Below, one piece after another: positions 58,440 through 64,000 of a stretch of 64,000 nucleotides of DNA; position 1 is the first letter of the stretch, and every line of letters starts with the position of its first letter. The translations under genes and the position numbers were made by a program. The notes beneath the pieces are model-generated. The model was not told where the DNA came from. It searched no databases and worked only from the letters and a program-made list of their open reading frames with translations. Origin of the DNA: Vitellaria paradoxa (Eukaryota; Streptophyta; Magnoliopsida; Ericales; Sapotaceae); assembly GCA_019916065.1 (NCBI GenBank), contig CM034237.1:23333752-23397751 (forward strand), written 5' to 3'.

Positions 58440-58689
58440 TTATTAGCGATCGCCACAAACCATCACTAAAAGAGGTTTTAGCGACTATTTCAGGTGATTG
58501 CTAAAGGTCTTAAAGTGGTGGCTAATACTTTAGTATAATATTCGGGCTCTAGATAGCTAACGGTCACTAAATGTGCCGCTAATGTCATTAGCAACAAACC
58601 ATTGGCGCTCAACCACTAGTAGTCACAAAAGGGTATTAGTGACCACCTAAGGAACTTTAGTGGCTACCAAATTCTTTATTCTAGTAGTG
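58440..58689 (+). repeat. CACTA right subterminal repeats and terminal inverted repeat
   Basis: About ten short alternating-orientation motifs related to TTAGTGACCAC/GTGGTCGCTAA precede the terminus TCTTTATTCTAGTAGTG (58673-58689). In En/Spm elements such motifs bind the transposase. The 3-bp duplication after the end would be ATA (58690-58692); the left partner is unknown. Confidence 0.75.
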
Positions 58690-60779
58690 ATATAGGGTAC
58701 ATGTCATGCCCCGAATTCTACAACCTGAGTACACGAACAAAAGAATACATATTACATCGTTTAACAGCTTTGCCTGTTCCACATCAGAGCCATATACACA
58801 CATACTATGGAGCAATAAATATATAAATAAATAAATAAATTTATACTTTAAATTTGAGTAAATTCCATAATCAAAACTAACTAGATAATAAAGCTCCAAA
58901 ACAAAATTAAAAGCCTTCAAAACTAGGCCCAAATAATATCCCAAAGCTAAATAAAAATAATTAATATTCATCACACGAACAAATGTTTATTACAATCTAC
59001 TAAAATAATTTTATAAAAATTTAAATGTAAGTAAATAAAAATAAATAAAGTTTTAATTCATATGCTCGAAAGGTCAAGCATGCGACTCAAATTTATTATC
59101 TGCATCTCATGTTGTAAGAGGATAAGCACTAATACCACGTATGCGCAAAATCCTAATAATAATATAAATGCGATAATGCCCTAACATGCTACTAATTGAA
59201 ACATCTCTGCATAAATAGCGATCTTAAGTAAGAAATTCAATTTATTTATTAATTTCTCTTCCTTACAATTTAATTGCATATTAACACCACATAAGACAAC
59301 AAAAGAAAACAATTTGATTTTAAGGTACTACTACTTAGTTGTCCCGTAGAAACAAGATCTAACTAATATACACTATTCTTCAGTGTCTACTTGGTTATCT
59401 TGTAGAAATAGGACCCAACCAATAAATACAATCCTTCAGTGTCCACTTCCAAAGCCGAAACCTTGGGAGTATAATATGCCATCCTTAGGCACCTACTCAT
59501 TTCATAGGTTACTAACTTACTGGACTCACTTACTACCCTCGTGCAGGTTTTGGGACTTTCAACCTTTAGGTATGTATATCCGATATTTTCAGTATCCCTC
59601 TACCTAAACAAAATACATCAAATTTCATTTTATATCCACATTAAATAGTTTCTTCCTTTACTCCAAAGTTTTAAAAACATAAATAAATAAATTATAAATA
59701 ATAGTATACCCACACGAGCACACTGTTAATCACGCTGCAAGTACAAAGCAAACAATTTAATGACACATTGAAATAATCAAAATTAAATTCAAAGTAGAAC
59801 ACTTTCAATTATATATATATATATAACTAATTCAATTTGAAACAATCAAACTGACTATTCTAGGCAACGTCAGTATCCAAGTATTAATTTAATAAAAAAA
59901 AGAAAGAAATCAACTAACAGTTTGTGTCTTGGAAGATTGATTGTTTTAGGAGTATATATAGAACATATATATATTAATAATGAAGATTTCAAATCAAGAC
60001 TTTCTGTAAGTCTTTCATAGCAATCATCATGGCAATCAATCAACTAATATACGTTTACATATATATATATATATATATATATGTAGATAATACTAGAGTT
60101 CTGACCATTACCTCTACTAATTTAGCAGCTGAAGAAGAACAAGCCTGCAATTCGTAATGAAAAACATAGTGCATGTCACGCCCCGAAATCCACAATCAGG
60201 GGCGTGGGAACAAAACTCAAAAATAAATATCAAACCATGAAAAATTTACCATATCAGAGCGGAAGCTAATTAAAGTAATTATTATTCAATCTCTTGAATA
60301 TCCAAAATACCTTTAAAATGCTCTAGAATGGGCTACAAAACCATGCCACAAATATGGGCCCAAATCAAAACTCCATTACATTAAAATTTAAACGTTGGAA
60401 TGCAAAATAAAACAAATTATCTAGCTATAACAACCCTAGACGCCTAGCTAACCCACTGGTCCATCACGAGCATCAACCCCTGCATTATCAACTGTAGTAG
60501 GTGGTGAGCACTAAATTCCACGTGTGCTCAAAAAGTGTTTATAATATATAATCTCTTAACCATGCAAAAATTATTAACACTAATTAATAAGAATAAAATT
60601 TAAAATCTTATAATTTTCAAAATATTCATATTCAATCATAACATTCAAATTATAAAGTTACTTAGCCATGATCCCGCAGTCTAATGCTAAAAATAAATCA
60701 TATCACTTCATTCATATCACCGCACATCAATATCATACTATGGGTCAGATACTCTGCAAGTTTAGTCTGTGGCCTCAGA

Positions 60780-61005
60780 ACTAAAATCAAAATAAATCCC
60801 CAGGCCTAAGCCGTGGGGTACAACTAGTCCCGCAGTCCTAGATGTACTCATCACATCCCCAGATCTCAGTCATAGGGTACAATTGGTCCCGCAGTCCCAA
60901 ATGTACTCATCACATCCCCAAACCTCAATCATGGGGTACAATTGGTCCCGCAGTCCCAAATGTACTTATTTGCCTTAGTAGGCAAACCGGTCCCGCAGTC
61001 CCGGT
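60780..61005. repeat. 59-bp tandem repeat in LTR
   Basis: GTCCCGCAGTCC begins units at 60827, 60886 and 60945 (59 apart) and again at 60990. Units contain 'atgtactcatcacatcccca' and 'atggggtacaattg'. The open frame at 60842-61054 is due to the repeat. Confidence 0.88.
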
Positions 61006-62379
61006 ACTAAATATACGCTATAATAAGTCGTATATACATTTCGTAGGTTTCTAGCCTACTGGTTATGCTAACCACCCTGCGCAGGTTTTGGGGCTTTCAA
61101 CCCTTGGGCTCTAGAACCCACTCTTTCTAGTACCCTTAATGACCCCAATAACCCAAAAATCAAATCTCAAGTAATTCCTTTTATTAACAGCACAACATAC
61201 ACAAAAGTTCTTCCTAATTTGATTTTTGTGTGTTCTTCCCTTTACTTTATAAGTTTTATGAAGTGTGAATGTGTTTCGGGCCTAAGTTTCATGTTGCCCT
61301 TTCATAAAAATATTCTCATATAAGATTTATTAAATAAATATCATGCAACCATATTCAGGAATATATATATATGCAGCTAGCTTGGTAAATAAAATTTTAT
61401 ATTAAGCATGTCATGACAATGAAGGATTCAAGACATAAAGTTTGATAATTCATAAAAAATAGAAAATCAAATATTTTACACTAATTCAAAAGCCTAAAAT
61501 ACTTATAATTAAGTCTAGTTTCATAAAAACAAGTTTTAAAATTTATTCATAAAGCCATATAATACAGATTTTAAAAATACTAAATGGGTATTTCTATTAG
61601 AACCATACAGAATAGCCCACTTTCACGATTTTTATAAAATACCTTTTAAATCCAAAAATTTTGAAATTTTTACAAAACGCTCATTCATATATCTAGTTTA
61701 ACATATAAAAATTTCAAAAATTATATCAACTTTTATCTATACCTTTTATACCAAATATCTGACTGTTGTCAGTACAGCAACGTACACCAAACAGCCAGGT
61801 TTCAATATTTTTATAAAATAAAATATTATTAAAAAATTTATAAAATATTTACTGTAGAATCTCCAACATGTCTAGTTTCATATATAAAATATTTAGAAAT
61901 TAATTTAATCTCTAGGTATCATTGTTATACCAAAAATCAACCTCCTATCAGCATAGCAAATTAAAACAAACTGTCAAACTTCACGATTTTTATAAAATCT
62001 ATTTTAACTAAAATAAATATGAAATTTTTACTGGATACTATTTTGGATATATAATCCCATATATAAAAATATCAAAAATTAATTCGGCCTCTAAGTGTGA
62101 ATTCCATATAAAAACAGTGTGCTAATCCAGGTACAGAAATCCCAACCAATCAGTCAAGTTTGACTATTTTTAATAAATTCATTTAAATTCTAAAAATTAT
62201 GAAATTTTTACAGGAAACTCTTCTATATGTCTAATTTAACATATAAAATTTTTATAAATTAAATAGATCTCTAAGTATGATTTTTTATGAGAAAACTGTA
62301 TACCCATTTCAGTGTGAAAGTTCCAAAATTTCACATGCATAATCAAGAATCAATTTATAGAATACGTTTTTCATCTCTT

Positions 62380-62380
<1 letters not shown>

Positions 62381-62418
<38 letters not shown>
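62381..62418. repeat. (CA)19 microsatellite followed by (TA)n
   Basis: An uninterrupted CA dinucleotide run of 38 bases is followed by about ten bases of TA. Shorter AT runs are at 59811-59826 and 60057-60081. Confidence 0.95.
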
Positions 62419-62428
<10 letters not shown>

Positions 62429-63362
62429 ACATGATAAAAAAAATTATATCAAATAAACACAATCCCACCTACCTCACTACACACGTAGACGATCGGTATG
62501 TAAGGCAATCAACACCAACTCAAGTCGGCCTTAAACACGATCCGGTAATCCTCTTTAAAACGCCAATTACGCATTTTCCAAAAATCTCTCTACGATCTTT
62601 ACCAACGTACAACCGATAGCATGATCTCTCTCTCCCCCTCTCTCTTAAATTTAAAAGGCCAAAATAAAAAAATGCAGAATTTTTTTTCTTGGTGGAAGAT
62701 CATAGATGGTGAAGGTTTTAAATAACGTAAGAATCCCCCTCTCTCTTATTCAGATGAATGAACTCATAAAACCCTCCTTAATACTTTCTTTATCTCCCAC
62801 ACAACCTGCCAACTCTTTGCCTCCCCACAAATAAATAAACAAACTATCAACGATTTCCCTCTCTACTAATGAATATAATTACATACATAATGAGGCACAC
62901 ATTAATGCATACAACATAAAAATAAATTAACACCAAATCACCTACATAAAATATAAATTGTGGTCCAAAATATCAAAATTTTAAATATTATAAATTTAAA
63001 ATAAAAAAAAGCCAAAAATTCCGGGTCTTTACAGTGCAGCCACCCAAACAATATTAGGGGTTTTTATTTTTTTTTTACATGAAATAAATATAGCAGCTGA
63101 TTTTTTTTTAGCCTTAATAAATTAAATAATTACATATCATCCCCTATAGGTTTAAAAAATTATACCTTTTCCCTAAAATTTTAAAATCTTTTCAAAGGTT
63201 ACCAAAATTTAACCTTTTTAAATGTAACTAAAAATTAAATAGCAAAAATTTCAAATTATTAAATTTTAATAACAAACTAATTTACTGAATAATTAAATGT
63301 AAACTAAATTAAACCAAATCCAGATCATTACAATACAAAAGTAAAAGCAGATGCTCTTTAAG

Positions 63363-63416
63363 TCTTTATTCTAATAGTGTATAGTCTTTATTCTAATAAT
63401 CTTTATTGTAATAGTG
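63363..63416. repeat. Three reiterations of a CACTA-terminus-like 17-mer
   Basis: TCTTTATTCTAATAGTG (63363-63379), TCTTTATTCTAATAATC (63385-63401) and TCTTTATTGTAATAGTG (63400-63416) each resemble the CACTA end TCTTTATTCTAGTAGTG at 58673-58689. Before the LTR insertion they lay only about 50 bases from that end. Confidence 0.7.
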
Positions 63417-63419
63417 TAA

Positions 63420-64000
63420 AGAGGACACTTTCCAATGGTTGTTTGAAATTTGGAATTGAAAGACCGTTGTTAAGAGAATTAGAACCACATATCCCATGAA
63501 CACTTTATGAAATAAAACAAGTAGAAACTTCTAACTACTCATAGCAACAACGTAATTCACAATAATACTATTAGAAGCTTGAATATGAGAACTCTTAAAT
63601 TAAAAGCAACAAAATGAACCTGAAAATTGTCTTCTACAAAATTCTTACCTCAAAAACCCTAAATTTTCTTAAAAATTTGGTGGGGGGGGGGGGAAGAAGA
63701 TGATGACAAATAGAAGATGGAAACGCATTCAACAAATAAAAATTTAATAAAGCCCAGTATAAATAGCCTTTAAAATGTCTATATGCATCGATAAATCCGT
63801 TTAAAATGGGTTTTAACTCATAGAATTTAGTAGCTGTAATTGTTGTCTGGAAGTGGGAATATCATGCAAACGCCTATGCGCACAACCCGTCATCCACATA
63901 GTAGTCGAGACAAGCTCTATGCCTTAGTCAATTTTCTTTCTTTCTCAAATTACAAGCTTTTTATTAATCGCACAGGTATGCCAAAGTAAAGAGTCCTCTT
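63420..64000. other. Unassigned sequence at the window end
   Basis: No gene recognised. Contains a run of about a dozen G (about 63681-63693). Confidence 0.5.

Larger units (their letters stand above)
55099..58689 (+). mobile_element. Decayed CACTA (En/Spm) transposon, right end present
   Basis: The right terminus reads (minus strand) CACTACTAGAATAAAGA (58673-58689). Subterminal repeats 'attagtgaccacc'/'ttagcgatcgccac' (58440-58670) are a CACTA signature. Upstream are a gene remnant of the plant CACTA-associated kind (55139-56812) and a tandem array (57190-58060). The TIR and subterminal structure make the class call firm. The left limit is set by the gene remnant only. Confidence 0.75.
60174..63033 (-). 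mobile_element. Solo LTR nested in a related LTR
   Basis: 2860 bp. Plus-strand start TGTCACGCCCCGAAATCC, plus-strand end CCGGGTCTTTACA, so on its own strand it runs TGTAAAGACCCGG…GGGGCGTGACA. Perfect GTGCA duplications at 60169-60173 and 63034-63038. Contains a 59-bp tandem repeat (60780-61005), several 'tttttataaaat…gaaatttttac' repeats at ~150-200 bp spacing (61620-62260), and a CA microsatellite. The frame at 62287-62619 is produced by this non-coding sequence. Confidence 0.92.
58702..63332 (-). mobile_element. Older solo LTR of the 'GGGGCGTGACA' family, split by a younger one
   Basis: Plus-strand start TGTCATGCCCCGAATTC (58702). Plus-strand end 'ccagatcattaca' (63332). Flanks GTACA (58697-58701) and ATACA (63333-63337) are a 5-bp duplication with one change. 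Without the nested LTR it is about 1.77 kb. The 'gtgcaggttttgggactttc' block at 59541 links it to 45750-47562 and 60174-63033. It landed 12 bases from the CACTA terminus. Confidence 0.75.

Noticed and set aside
62287..62619. Plus-strand 110-residue frame with a Thr-His run
   Set aside because: The THTHTH run is the CA microsatellite; the frame lies in non-coding LTR.

Overview
This window looks like nuclear DNA of a flowering plant, probably a eudicot with a repeat-rich genome. It is AT-rich, almost every reading frame is closed, and nearly all the sequence is dead or dying transposable elements, many nested in one another. I see one apparently intact protein gene: a single-exon NDR1/HIN1-like (LEA_2) membrane protein at 42070-42711 on the minus strand. 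The species cannot be named from sequence alone.

Left part (1-12.1 kb): two members of one large Ty3/gypsy family (Tat/Ogre-like gag, long LTRs) lie head to head. A minus-strand copy runs off the window start (leader 1-1530, LTR 1531-4766). A plus-strand copy starts exactly at 4767 (LTR 4767-7573, then PBS, leader and a broken gag to about 10.8 kb) and has no visible 3' LTR. Next come unassigned AT-rich DNA, a 438-bp GAGCTC-rich hAT-type MITE with a perfect 8-bp target duplication (13440-13877), and a 5'-truncated Athila-like LTR (about 15.8-17.3 kb).

Centre (17454-38266): one nested stack. A Ty1/copia element with short LTRs (144 and 152 bp) and GAAAC duplications is interrupted by a minus-strand tRNA-derived SINE in its RNase H (22292-22518). 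About 110 bp further on it is interrupted again by a 15.4-kb member of the same Ty3/gypsy family (22631-38004). That gypsy element has gag but no recognisable pol, and its 3' untranslated region is built of tandem arrays (about 136 bp and 62 bp units). Its 5' LTR was later hit by an Athila-like LTR that is now solo (25994-27531). The 3' LTR supplies the matching empty site.

Right part (38.3-64 kb): fragments of at least three LTR families surround the NHL gene. They include two LTRs in opposite orientation meeting tail to tail at 45750-45754, a minus-strand Athila-like LTR plus PBS plus gag remnant (47.6-50.3 kb) that carries a PIF/Harbinger-type MITE (49664-50032), and a clean solo LTR (52135-54719, TAATG duplications). 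A decayed CACTA element follows (about 55.1-58.69 kb, right terminus CACTACTAGAATAAAG), then a solo LTR (60174-63033, GTGCA duplications) inserted inside an older relative (58702-63332).

No rRNA, tRNA gene, CRISPR or operon-like structure is present. The elements record a sequence of insertions and do not form a pathway. The most informative parts are the gag-only satellite-bearing gypsy family, its palindrome-rich LTRs and the inverted LTR pairs.
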